DNA of 48,085 nt from contig CAIRGJ010000019.1 of NCBI GenBank assembly GCA_903878085.1, positions 1-48,085 of the forward strand, read 5' to 3'. A program made the translations under genes and the position numbers. Below are positions 17,843-25,633 of the stretch, piece after piece. The notes beneath the pieces are model-generated. The model was not told the DNA's origin, searched no databases, and was given only the letters and a program-made list of their open reading frames with translations. The DNA comes from an uncultured Hyphomicrobiales bacterium (GTDB taxonomy: Bacteria > Pseudomonadota > Alphaproteobacteria > Rhizobiales > Xanthobacteraceae). Each line of letters starts with the position of its first letter. The stretch's first letter is position 1.

Positions 17843-18391
17843 TTATGGCGGAAAATCGGCTTTTCGTTCCTGCAGTGCGACCCAGACGAAGTCCGGGATT
17901 ACGTAAGTCATCTGCATCGGTGTTGAAATTTGCGTCGGTATTTCAAACAAGCCTTTTGATGCAAGCTGCACCAGTGAGGCGTTGAGGTGATTTCCCATAA
18001 CACTGCGACGGTTATCCGCTAAACATCTGGCTAAGAGTTTCCTCTCTTCGTTCGACAAGGTTGCCAGATGAGCCAACACATCTGCCTCCCTCATTCCCTG
18101 CGCACGTCTAGCATTGCGCACGATCAACGCGGATACGACCCATGTGTGAAACGTGCGAGCCATCTTCGCTATCATCAGCACAGCAAACGCAATGGTGCCT
18201 GCGCCAATCCACGCGCCCCACACTTTTCGTAGCGGACCTAGATCAACGCCGAAGATCGGTGATGGCAAAAAAATAATTACGCCGCCGGCCACTGCCAACG
18301 CGGCATATGTGTATCCGCTAATGGCATCAATCGTGGCGAGCGTTTTTGAGACCCACTCGGGTGGAGAGATCGGATTGCCTTCTTCCGCCAT
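17843..18391 (-). CDS. SieB-like superinfection exclusion membrane protein
   Basis: 182 residues. Two transmembrane helices (about residues 24-43 and 58-78) flank the short FLPSPIFGVDLGPLRKVW segment, and a cytoplasmic domain follows (LSNEERKLLARCLADNRRS, then VQLASKGLFEIP, then YVIPDFVWVAL). This layout resembles the SieB family (phage lambda / P22 superinfection exclusion B), known from prophages that abort infection by other phages. The match is by pattern only. A TTG at 18436 would add 15 residues; the ATG at 18391 is preferred. Base composition is visibly richer in A+T than the flanking genes, as for acquired DNA. It is divergent from a small membrane-protein gene. Confidence 0.55.
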   Translation of the reverse strand: MAEEGNPISPPEWVSKTLATIDAISGYTYAALAVAGGVIIFLPSPIFGVDLGPLRKVWGAWIGAGTIAFAVLMIAKMARTFHTWVVSALIVRNARRAQGMREADVLAHLATLSNEERKLLARCLADNRRSVMGNHLNASLVQLASKGLFEIPTQISTPMQMTYVIPDFVWVALQERKADFPP

Positions 18392-18500
18392 TTGAAATCC
18401 GCAGATGGAGCCGCTGTATTGGTTGTTAATTTGCAAAATACAATCTATTTTACTTTTCTTGGGAATCCAAGGCGAGGGCCACCGAGGGAGGGAAGTTACG

Positions 18501-18794
18501 TTGGAAACAATGATGGAAGAGGTGAAGAAGTTTACTGAAATTGCATCGAAGATCGGGTCGTTCGGAATCGCGATAGGTTTCGGTACGTGGTTTCTTTACA
18601 CTGGCGCGCTCGCTCCCAATTCTCCGAACGTAGGACTTTGTGCAATTGGGGCCGCGCTTGTCATCAGCGCAATGTTTTTCGATTTCCTCGTTTGGAATAG
18701 ACGGATTGGCGTCTCGTATGCACGTGAGAAAACTGCACAACAAGAGACGCAGGGACTTCTCGATAATCCGCCAGGAAGGCCCCCAACCAGCTAG
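18501..18794 (+). CDS. Small two-helix membrane protein, unknown function
   Basis: 97 residues if translation starts at the TTG at 18501, which has GGGAGG about 8 bases upstream; ATG codons at 18510 and 18513 are 9-12 bases further and have poorer spacing. Two hydrophobic helices, IGSFGIAIGFGTWFLYTGAL and VGLCAIGAALVISAMFFDF, are followed by a basic, polar tail. I recognise no family. It is divergent from the SieB-like gene across 109 AT-rich bases that probably carry both promoters, and it shares the low-GC character, so the two may have been acquired together. Confidence 0.5.
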   Translation: METMMEEVKKFTEIASKIGSFGIAIGFGTWFLYTGALAPNSPNVGLCAIGAALVISAMFFDFLVWNRRIGVSYAREKTAQQETQGLLDNPPGRPPTS

Positions 18795-18922
18795 TTGTAA
18801 GGCGCGCCAACGCCTTTTGCCTTCATGACTCCTCAGGGCCGCTCGTGGCGGCCCGGCAGGGTTGCTGACACCTTAGCGACTCCCCAAGCCCAAAACTTGT
18901 TTTGAAAAATTAGGCTAAGTAT
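18795..18922. other. Non-coding stretch between islet and tRNA-Gly
   Basis: No gene is visible. It lies immediately downstream of the 3' end of tRNA-Gly, where integrating elements commonly sit. AATTTTTC read on the minus strand (around 18904-18911) could end tRNA transcription. I looked for a second copy of the tRNA 3' end bordering the islet near 17750 and found none. Confidence 0.5.
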
Positions 18923-18997
<75 letters not shown>

Positions 18998-19044
18998 ATC
19001 CGTTAGATATTTGACCGATCAGCGATATCGGCCGCCAAGCCGTT

Positions 19045-19074
19045 CCTATAGCCAATACCGTGGGGCAATTGCAA
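19045..19074 (-). promoter_or_regulatory. Candidate sigma-70 promoter for tRNA-Gly
   Basis: Read on the minus strand: TTGCAA (19069-19074), an 18-bp spacer, then TATAGG (19045-19050). Transcription would start about 40 bp upstream of the tRNA 5' end. It is a plausible but imperfect match to TTGACA/TATAAT. No other feature is seen in 18998-19149. Confidence 0.3.
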
Positions 19075-19149
19075 CTACCGCCGTCAAGTCCCGTTGCTCA
19101 TGACGTTAACTCCGGTGCGCATGGCGCTTGGCGTGGCGCCGAACCGGCT

Positions 19150-19386
19150 TCACGGGGCATTCCAGCCCTCCCAGCGCGGGTTTTGATTGCAAAAGCTCCG
19201 GTTTCCGGAAATCACGGTCGGCCAGCATTCGTCGAATGTCTTGAAATGGCAGTCCCTGATTTGGCCGCCGTGGCCGAGCGAGGCCTGGGCGCACCAGGGC
19301 CCTTCGAGCTCATTGGCCGCGGCCGGGCGCGAAGCAGCCCCGATGGCGGCTATGAAAAGGCCCATAACCAGCAAAAACCGCAGCAT
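19150..19386 (-). CDS. DUF3551-type small exported protein
   Basis: 78 residues. A signal peptide (MLRFLLVMGLFIAAIGA, cleavage probably after AAA near residue 24) is followed by a short mature part with four cysteines: GPWCAQASLGHGGQIRDC, then DECWP and SFCNQNP. The spacing resembles DUF3551 proteins, which are numerous in Bradyrhizobium and relatives and have no known function. The cysteines suggest two disulfides in the periplasm. Two upstream ATGs exist (19398, 19410), but the one at 19386 has GAGG five bases before it. Confidence 0.6.
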   Translation of the reverse strand: MLRFLLVMGLFIAAIGAASRPAAANELEGPWCAQASLGHGGQIRDCHFKTFDECWPTVISGNRSFCNQNPRWEGWNAP

Positions 19387-19473
19387 TTTTGACCTCATGT
19401 CCCGGCGCATGACCGAGAAAGTCAGACGCGGCTAAGCTATTGATATTAACACCGGCCCGGACCCGAATGTTGC

Positions 19474-19989
19474 ATGCCCACCACGCTCGATCAGCTATTC
19501 GCCGCACTCGATGCCCTCGGCATCGCGCACGCCACCGTCAAACACCCGCCGGTGTTCACGGTCGAGCAGGCCGCCAGCCTGCGCGGTGAAGTTCCGGGCG
19601 CCCATACCAAGAACCTGTTCCTGCGCGACAAGAAAAACGCGCTTTATCTGGTGGTGGCGCTGGAAGATGCCGAAATCGACCTGAAAGGCCTGCACCGCGT
19701 GCTCGGTGCCAGCGGCCGTTTTTCCTTCGGCTCGGCCGATTTGCTGCTCGAGGTGTGGGGTGTGACGCCCGGATCGGTGACGCCATTTGGCGCCATCAAC
19801 GACACGCAAGGCCGCGTGACGGTTGTCCTTGATGCGGAGATGATGGAGCACGAAACGCTCAATTACCACCCGCTGATCAACACCATGACCACCTCGATCG
19901 GGCGCGACGATCTGGTCAAATTCCTCGAATCCACCGGCCATCAGCCGCGGATCGAGTGGGTTTCCGGGCTATCTCCGGAACCCGGCTAA
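19474..19989 (+). CDS. ProX/YbaK-type aminoacyl-tRNA deacylase (PrdX-like)
   Basis: 171 residues, a single YbaK/ProRS-editing domain. Such free-standing proteins hydrolyse mischarged Ala-tRNA(Pro) (or related errors), protecting translation. HTKNLFLRDKK holds the conserved lysine of the active site, and GVTPGSVTPFG is the GxxxP loop. The length and C-terminal NYHPLINTMTTSIGRDDL match the PrdX/ProXp-ala group better than YbaK itself. The cognate synthetase is not in the window. It precedes cnoX by 62 bp. Confidence 0.85.
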   Translation: MPTTLDQLFAALDALGIAHATVKHPPVFTVEQAASLRGEVPGAHTKNLFLRDKKNALYLVVALEDAEIDLKGLHRVLGASGRFSFGSADLLLEVWGVTPGSVTPFGAINDTQGRVTVVLDAEMMEHETLNYHPLINTMTTSIGRDDLVKFLESTGHQPRIEWVSGLSPEPG

Positions 19990-20051
19990 AGTTGCATTCG
20001 CCGGTGGGATGACCCATCTAATCGGACATCAGGAACCGGGAATACATAGCA

Positions 20052-20954
20052 ATGCTGGGAATCGGCGGGGGAATGGCGGCAGCCGATAGTGCGGTCAAGG
20101 ACACGACCACGCAGGGTTTCGTCAAAGATGTAATCGAGGAATCCAAGCACCAGCCGGTGCTGGTGGACTTCTGGGCGCCGTGGTGCGGACCCTGCAAGCA
20201 GCTGACGCCGATCCTGGAAAAGGTGGTGAAGGCGGCCAAAGGCAAGGTCAAACTCGTCAAGATGGACATCGACAAGCATCCGGAGATTCCCGGACAGATG
20301 GGCATCCAGTCGATCCCGGCCGTGATCGCCTTTTCCAACGGGCAGCCGGTCGACGGTTTCATGGGCGCACTGCCGGAATCGCAAGTGGTCGAATTCCTGG
20401 CACGGCTGACTAAAGGCAAAGTCGCGCCCGAAGAACGGGATCTGCTGAAAGAGGCCGACGAAGCGCTCGCCGCCGGCGACGCGGTTGCCGCCGCTAATCT
20501 TTACGGCGAGCTGGTCACGCAAGACGGCGGCAACGTCGCGGCGCTGGCAGGCCTCGCGCGCTGTTATGTCGAGACGGACGCGCTCGACCAGGCCAGACAG
20601 ACGCTCGACCTGGTGCCGGAAGCCAAGCGCAACGAAGCGCCGGTCGCCGCTGCGCGCGCCGCGCTCGAAGTCGCCGAACAGGCCAAGAAGGTCGGGCCCG
20701 TCGACGAACTTGAGCGTAAAGTCGCCGCCGATCCGCTGGATCATCAGGCGCGTTTCGATCTCGCCACCGGGCTCAATGCCCACGGCAAGCGCGCCGAGGC
20801 GGCCGATCATCTGCTCGCGATCATCAAGCGCGACCGCAAATGGAACGATGACGGCGCCCGCAAGCAGCTGGTGCAGTTTTTCGAGGCCTGGGGTCCGACC
20901 GACGAAGCCACCTTGGACGGCCGCAAGCGGCTGTCGTCGATTTTGTTTTCGTAA
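20052..20954 (+). CDS. cnoX: Thioredoxin-TPR co-chaperone CnoX (YbbN) with CGPC active site
   Basis: 300 residues: a thioredoxin domain (residues about 20-125) with VDFWAPWCGPCKQL, cysteines C45 and C48, then TPR-like helices (about 130-300). CnoX binds unfolded proteins under oxidative stress and passes them to GroEL or DnaK. The E. coli protein lacks the full CxxC pair, whereas this one keeps WCGPC, like the Caulobacter protein, so it should also act as a thiol-disulfide reductase. It is probably cytoplasmic, as no signal peptide is visible. It is followed by a 49-bp palindrome and the LON-domain gene. Confidence 0.88.
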   Translation: MLGIGGGMAAADSAVKDTTTQGFVKDVIEESKHQPVLVDFWAPWCGPCKQLTPILEKVVKAAKGKVKLVKMDIDKHPEIPGQMGIQSIPAVIAFSNGQPVDGFMGALPESQVVEFLARLTKGKVAPEERDLLKEADEALAAGDAVAAANLYGELVTQDGGNVAALAGLARCYVETDALDQARQTLDLVPEAKRNEAPVAAARAALEVAEQAKKVGPVDELERKVAADPLDHQARFDLATGLNAHGKRAEAADHLLAIIKRDRKWNDDGARKQLVQFFEAWGPTDEATLDGRKRLSSILFS

Positions 20955-21003
20955 GCGCACGATCCCGAAAAGTGGGAACCGGTTTTCGGATAAGATCGTG
21001 CGC
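20955..21003. repeat. 49-bp palindromic intergenic element, copy 2
   Basis: GCGCACGATC ... GATCGTGCGC inverted ends around CCGAAAAGTGGGAACCGG. It starts at the base after the cnoX stop codon and lies in the opposite orientation to the copy at 14891-14939. In mRNA it would form a hairpin between cnoX and the LON-domain gene and could tune downstream expression. Confidence 0.8.
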
Positions 21004-21054
21004 AGCTAAAATACATTCGCGCCGGCTGCGGCACTGGCGCGCGGAGTAACCGCA

Positions 21055-21729
21055 ATGCCGATGAACGCCGACTATCGCGGACCGATCGAACTGCCGGGCA
21101 CGATCCCGCTGTTCCCGCTGCCGGGCGCCCTGCTGCTGCCGCGCGGGCAAATGCCGCTCAATATTTTCGAGCCGCGCTACCTCGCCATGATCGACGACGC
21201 GTTCCGTGACGGCCACCGCCTGATCGGCATGATCCAGCCCGATCCTTCGCGCACCGGGCCGTTGGACCATCCCCCGCTCTACACCATCGGCTGCGTCGGC
21301 CGTATTACCCAGCTCGCCGAGAGCGGCGACGGCCGTTATCTGCTCGAACTCACCGGCGTCGCCCGTTTCCGCGTCGAGGAGGAATTGACGGCCAACACCG
21401 AGTATCGGCAGGCCAAGGTCACCTATGCGCCGTTTGCCGACGACTTCATCGCGCGCAAGGGCGAGGACCGGGTGGACCGCAAAGCATTGCTGCGCGCGCT
21501 CAACGATTTCATGACGGCGAACGATTTGAAGGCCGACTGGGACGACATCGACAAGGCGCCGAACGAGGCATTGGTCAATGCGCTGTCGATGATGGCGCCC
21601 TACGGACCGCCGGAAAAGCAGGCGCTGCTGGAAGCGCCGGACCTGAAAACCCGCGCCGAACTTCTGGTTGCGATTACCGAAATCGAACTCGCCAAGAAAA
21701 ACATCGAAGGCGAGCCGCAGCTACAATAA
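21055..21729 (+). CDS. LON substrate-binding-domain protein
   Basis: 224 residues consisting of the N-terminal (substrate-recognition) domain of Lon protease without ATPase or protease parts: IPLFPLPGALLLPRGQMPLNIFEPRY is the conserved entry strand pair, followed by GCVGRITQLAESGDGRYLL. Such stand-alone proteins are common in Alphaproteobacteria; their role is unknown but is assumed to involve protein quality control. The ATG has GGAG eight bases upstream. It probably forms an operon with cnoX and the Trm112-like gene (49 bp further on). Confidence 0.85.
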   Translation: MPMNADYRGPIELPGTIPLFPLPGALLLPRGQMPLNIFEPRYLAMIDDAFRDGHRLIGMIQPDPSRTGPLDHPPLYTIGCVGRITQLAESGDGRYLLELTGVARFRVEEELTANTEYRQAKVTYAPFADDFIARKGEDRVDRKALLRALNDFMTANDLKADWDDIDKAPNEALVNALSMMAPYGPPEKQALLEAPDLKTRAELLVAITEIELAKKNIEGEPQLQ

Positions 21730-21777
21730 CTCCCGTGCCGTGCTATAAGCTTCCCGAACTCGCCGGGGAGCTGATCC

Positions 21778-21981
21778 ATGTCCACTGTGCCGCCAACCGA
21801 ACGCCCCGAAGGCAGCGTCGATCCGAAGCTGCTGGAGATTCTGGTGTGCCCGCTGACCAAGGGGCCGCTGGAATACGATGCCGCCAAGCAGGAACTGATC
21901 TCGCGCAAGGCGAAGCTCGCTTTCCCGATCCGTGACGGCATTCCGATCATGCTTGAGGAAGAGGCGCGGCGGCTCGACTGA
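21778..21981 (+). CDS. Trm112-like small protein (UPF0434, YcaR-like)
   Basis: 67 residues: [17 protein letters not shown], then [26 protein letters not shown], the signature of the bacterial Trm112/UPF0434 family. Only one cysteine is kept where zinc-binding relatives have CP..C pairs. In other organisms Trm112 activates methyltransferases, but the partner of the bacterial form is not established. GGGGAG lies eight bases before the ATG. Confidence 0.85.
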   Translation: MSTVPPTERPEGSVDPKLLEILVCPLTKGPLEYDAAKQELISRKAKLAFPIRDGIPIMLEEEARRLD

Positions 21982-22029
21982 CAACTCGGCTTCGGCAATC
22001 AACATCATAACAAAATCAGGAAACGACTC

Positions 22030-22659
22030 ATGATCAAAATCTGGGGCCGCAACACCTCGTCCAATGTGCAGAAGGCGATGTGGGCGGTGGGCGAGCTGGG
22101 GCTGGAGCACACCCGCATCGACGTCGGCGGCGCCTTCGGCAAGAACAAGGAAGCGCCCTACCTCGCGATGAACCCGAACGGCCTGGTGCCGACGCTGGAG
22201 GAAGAAGACGGCTTCCTGTTGTGGGAATCCAACTCGATCGTGCGCTACCTCGCCAGCAAGCATGACACCAGCGGCGTGATCCAGCCCAAAGACCTGAAAG
22301 CACGCGGCCTCGCCAGCCAGTGGATGGACTGGCAATTGTCGGTGGTCGGTCCGGCGATTTTTGCCTGCTTCTGGGGCCTGATCCGCACGCCCGAGGACAA
22401 GCGCGATCACGCCGCGATCAAGACCTCGCAGGAGAAAACCACCGCCTGCATGCAGATCATGGATGCGCAATTGGCGAAGACCCAGTATCTCGCCGGCGAT
22501 TCATTTTCTTACGGCGACATCCCGGTCGGCGTGATGGCCTACCGCTACATGCAACTGGTGCCCAACCGCCCGGCGACGCCGCATCTCGACCGCTGGTTCG
22601 GCCTGATCTCGAAGCGCAAGGCGTTCCACGATCACATCGGCAGCATTCCGCTGAGCTGA
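22030..22659 (+). CDS. Glutathione S-transferase family protein
   Basis: 209 residues, cytoplasmic. The N-terminal thioredoxin-like domain has WGRNTSSNVQKAMWAVGEL, the cis-proline segment NGLVPTLEEEDG and the glutathione-contacting WESNSIVRYLA. The helical domain follows from about residue 90 and contains the conserved AGDSFSYGDIPVGVMAYR. The Ser in TSSNVQK is a candidate catalytic residue, as in Theta/Beta-like bacterial GSTs. The substrate is unknown. AGGAAACG precedes the ATG. The next gene starts 7 bp after the stop. Confidence 0.88.
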   Translation: MIKIWGRNTSSNVQKAMWAVGELGLEHTRIDVGGAFGKNKEAPYLAMNPNGLVPTLEEEDGFLLWESNSIVRYLASKHDTSGVIQPKDLKARGLASQWMDWQLSVVGPAIFACFWGLIRTPEDKRDHAAIKTSQEKTTACMQIMDAQLAKTQYLAGDSFSYGDIPVGVMAYRYMQLVPNRPATPHLDRWFGLISKRKAFHDHIGSIPLS

Positions 22660-22666
22660 CACGATC

Positions 22667-23350
22667 ATGAGCAAAGAAGGACGATGCCTCGGTCTGATCG
22701 GCGGCCTCGGGCCGCTCGCGACGATGCATTACTATCGCGAGCTGGTCGCGGCCCATGAGAAGCAAGGCCGCGTGCTGCGTCTGCTGATCGCCCAGGCCGA
22801 CATCGCCCGGGTCTATGCTTTCGTGAACGCCAAGGACTTCGACGGTCTGGCGCGCTACCTCGCCGGACTGGCCGCCAACATGGCGGCGGGCGGCGCGGAA
22901 CTGACCGCCATTGTCGCGGCCACGCCGCACATCTGCGCGCCGCAGCTTGTCGCGCTATCGTCGCTGCCGCTGATCGACATGCTGGTCGAGGTCGCCAAGG
23001 CGATCCGCGCGCACGGTCTCAAGCGCGTCGCGCTGCTCGGCACGCGCACCACCATCGAGACGCGGATGTTTGGCGGCTTGGGCGATGTCGAAGTCGTCAT
23101 GCCCGCGGCCGGCGAGATCGACCGCGTCCACGCCATTTATATGGACATCGTGGCGGGCCGCGGCACCGCGGCGCAGACCGACGAACTGCGCGATCTGGCG
23201 CAGACATTCGTCAAGCGCGATGGCGCAGAAGTCGTACTGCTCGCCGGCACCGATCTCACGACGGTCATGACGGAGAGCACCGCGGGTTTTCCGGCGCTGG
23301 ACTGCGCCCGCGTGCATATCGACGCGATCGTGCGGCGCTTGCTCGACTAG
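22667..23350 (+). CDS. Aspartate/glutamate racemase-like protein lacking both catalytic cysteines
   Basis: 227 residues with the racemase fold start GLIGGLGPLATMHYY. In active aspartate and glutamate racemases two cysteines lie in (A/P)CNT.H and GCTE. Here those places read AATPH (residues 84-88) and AGTDL (193-197), so both cysteines are gone. C90 and C213 are nearby but out of register. It is therefore likely that the protein is not a two-base racemase: it may be a hydrolase, isomerase or binding protein, or use other acids or bases. It sits 7 bp downstream of the GST gene, probably in one operon. Confidence 0.75.
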   Translation: MSKEGRCLGLIGGLGPLATMHYYRELVAAHEKQGRVLRLLIAQADIARVYAFVNAKDFDGLARYLAGLAANMAAGGAELTAIVAATPHICAPQLVALSSLPLIDMLVEVAKAIRAHGLKRVALLGTRTTIETRMFGGLGDVEVVMPAAGEIDRVHAIYMDIVAGRGTAAQTDELRDLAQTFVKRDGAEVVLLAGTDLTTVMTESTAGFPALDCARVHIDAIVRRLLD

Positions 23351-23366
23351 GCTTTCTTCCGTTTAT

Positions 23367-23382
23367 CCCCGCGAAAGCGGGG
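23367..23382. repeat. 16-bp palindrome CCCCGCGAAAGCGGGG
   Basis: Perfect hairpin between the convergent racemase-like and UbiH-like genes; the core is identical to those at 471-486 and 15896-15911. Here only the core remains. It may act as a bidirectional transcription barrier. Confidence 0.75.
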
Positions 23383-23392
23383 GCTCTGACCG

Positions 23393-24670
23393 TTAAAGCC
23401 CCTCGCCGCGCAGCAGCTTCGGCACATCGCCGGTGAATCCCGCTGCCTCGCGAATGAACACTTTCTTCAACGCCGGCACGCGCTCGACCAGTCCGAGGCC
23501 GACGTCGCGCGCCAGCCGCAGCACATCGTTGCTGTTCGAGAACAGCCGGTTCAACACGTCGGTGGCGACGCCCATGGTCATGGTGTCGAAGCGCCGCCAG
23601 CGCTGGTAACGCTCCAGCACATTCGATGCGCCGATATCGAGCCCGAGCCGCGCGGCGTCCGAGATCGCCTCGGCCAGTGCCGCGATGTCGCGCAGGCCCA
23701 TGTTCAGGCCCTGCCCGGCAATCGGGTGGATGACGTGCGCGGCGTCGCCGACCAGCGCCAGACGTTCGCCAACAAACTCGCGCGCCGTGAACAGCCCGAG
23801 CGGAAAGGCGCGGCGAGGACCGATCACCTCGAGATCGCCGAGATGCAGGCCGAAGCGTTTCTCCAGCTCGGCGTGAAACTCGGCGTCTGGCAGCGCCACG
23901 ATGCGCTCGGCCTCGCGCGCGGTTTCGGTCCACACGATCGACACGCGCTTGCCGGTGAGCGGCAAAATCGCGAACGGACCGCTGGGCAGGAAGTGCTCCT
24001 CGGCGCGGCCATGGTGCTCGCGTTCATGACCGACGGTCGTGACAATGGCCGACTGATCGTAGCTCCAGCCGCGGTTGGGTATGCCGGCGGTCTCGCGGAT
24101 CACCGAGCGGGCGCCGTCGGCGCCGACCAGAAGACGCGCGGAAATCTTCTCGCCGTCATTCAGCGTGACATCGATGGCGTTCGCAGCGTGTTCGAACCCG
24201 CTGACCGTGCCGGCGCGCAAGTCGATGCCGAGTTCTTTCGCCTTCGCCACCAGAGCATCGATCAGATGCCGGTTCTCGACCATATGCGCGAACGGCTCGG
24301 ATTCAATGATGTCGACGCCGCCGTCATGAGCACGGCGGCTATGTTCCACCTCGCCGCCGAACGTCAGGAACGTCGGCCGCACCACGTCGTCGAGCTTTGA
24401 GTCGCTCACCACCATGTCGAGGATCGGCTGCGCCTTGTCAGCGACGGCGTCCCAGACGCCGATCGCCTCAAATAGCCGGCGCGCCGCGGCCGCGATCGCC
24501 GATGCGCGCGGGTCCTTGGATTGCGGGGTTGCCAGCGCCGGATCGACCACCATCACCGAAAATGCCTCGCCCAGGCCCTGGCGCAGCGCGATGGCCAGCG
24601 CCAGCCCGGCAAAGCCGGCCCCGCCGATGAGCAAATCGAATTTCTGGTGCTGCTTCAGCCGCTTCGCCAT
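23393..24670 (-). CDS. UbiH/UbiF/COQ6-family FAD monooxygenase
   Basis: 425 residues. The FAD-binding GGAGFAGLALAIAL dinucleotide fold is at residues about 16-29, the DG-type motif GADGARSVIRE near 180-195, and the flavin motif LVGDAAHVIHPIAGQGLNMGLRD near 305-327. The protein probably hydroxylates the ring of a ubiquinone precursor. Alphaproteobacteria often have one or two such enzymes with broadened positions (UbiL, UbiM), so I give no single symbol. GAGGAA precedes the ATG. It is divergent from tesB. Confidence 0.87.
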   Translation of the reverse strand: MAKRLKQHQKFDLLIGGAGFAGLALAIALRQGLGEAFSVMVVDPALATPQSKDPRASAIAAAARRLFEAIGVWDAVADKAQPILDMVVSDSKLDDVVRPTFLTFGGEVEHSRRAHDGGVDIIESEPFAHMVENRHLIDALVAKAKELGIDLRAGTVSGFEHAANAIDVTLNDGEKISARLLVGADGARSVIRETAGIPNRGWSYDQSAIVTTVGHEREHHGRAEEHFLPSGPFAILPLTGKRVSIVWTETAREAERIVALPDAEFHAELEKRFGLHLGDLEVIGPRRAFPLGLFTAREFVGERLALVGDAAHVIHPIAGQGLNMGLRDIAALAEAISDAARLGLDIGASNVLERYQRWRRFDTMTMGVATDVLNRLFSNSNDVLRLARDVGLGLVERVPALKKVFIREAAGFTGDVPKLLRGEGL

Positions 24671-24764
24671 TCAGATTCCTCGTCGCTACCTTGCGACTTC
24701 CTTGTAAATCCCGCTCCAGCATAGCAGGTTGAGGGCAAGATTTGACCCTCAGCGGGCGCGACCC

Positions 24765-25631
24765 ATGTCTACTGCCGTCGAAGACCTCCTCACAATCCTC
24801 GATCTCGAAGAACTGGACCTCAATTTGTTCCGCGGCGGCTCGCCGCAGAGCGGCTGGCAACGCGTGTTCGGCGGCCAGGTGATCGGGCAGGCGCTGGTCG
24901 CCGCGGTGCGCACGGTCGAGGCGACCCGGCCGCCGCATTCGATGCATGCCTACTTCCTGCTGCCGGGCGATCCCAAGGTGCCCATCATCTACGACGTCGA
25001 TCGCATGCGCGACGGCAAGAGCTTCACCACGCGGCGTGTCACCGCGCGCCAGCACGGCCACCCGATTTTCTCCATGCTGGTGTCGTTCCACACCGACGAG
25101 GAAGGTCTGCATCATCAGGCGCCGATGCCGGACGTGCCCGGTCCGGAGGAACTGCCGAGCGAAGCCGAGATACGCGAGAAAGTGCTGCCGACGATGCCCG
25201 ATCCGGTGCGGCGCTATTACGAGCGCGAGCGGCCGATCGAGCTGCGGCCGGTCGAGTTCGGCCGCTATCTCGGCAAGAAAATCCCCGATGGCAAATTCCA
25301 CGTCTGGATGAAGACCACCGGAAAATTGCCCGACGATCCCGCCATTCATCGCTGCGTCTTGGCCTATACCTCCGACATGGGCTTGCTCGACACCGCGCTG
25401 GTGCCGCATGGCCGCACGCTGTTCGAGAAGGATTTCATGGCGGCGAGCCTCGATCACGCGCTCTGGCTGCACCGGCCGTTCCGCGCCGACGAGTGGCTGC
25501 TCTACGCGCAGGACTCGCCCAATCTGCAAGGCTCGCGCGGCTTTGCCCGCGGGCTTATCTATACGCGCGACGGCACGCTGGTCGCATCGGTGGCGCAGGA
25601 AGGTCTCGTGCGGTTGCGCCGCACGCCATAA
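24765..25631 (+). CDS. tesB: Acyl-CoA thioesterase II
   Basis: 288 residues, matching E. coli TesB (286). It is a double hot-dog protein that hydrolyses acyl-CoA to free acid and CoA. The N-terminal half has FGGQVIGQALVAAVRTV and HSMHAYFLLPGDP; the C-terminal half has YTSDMGLLDTAL (catalytic Asp), SLDHALWLHRPF and SVAQEGLVR (catalytic Gln). I chose the ATG at 24765, which fits the family N-terminus, over an in-frame TTG at 24729. The next gene starts 2 bp after the stop, so they are probably coupled. Confidence 0.93.
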   Translation: MSTAVEDLLTILDLEELDLNLFRGGSPQSGWQRVFGGQVIGQALVAAVRTVEATRPPHSMHAYFLLPGDPKVPIIYDVDRMRDGKSFTTRRVTARQHGHPIFSMLVSFHTDEEGLHHQAPMPDVPGPEELPSEAEIREKVLPTMPDPVRRYYERERPIELRPVEFGRYLGKKIPDGKFHVWMKTTGKLPDDPAIHRCVLAYTSDMGLLDTALVPHGRTLFEKDFMAASLDHALWLHRPFRADEWLLYAQDSPNLQGSRGFARGLIYTRDGTLVASVAQEGLVRLRRTP

Positions 25632-25633
25632 CG

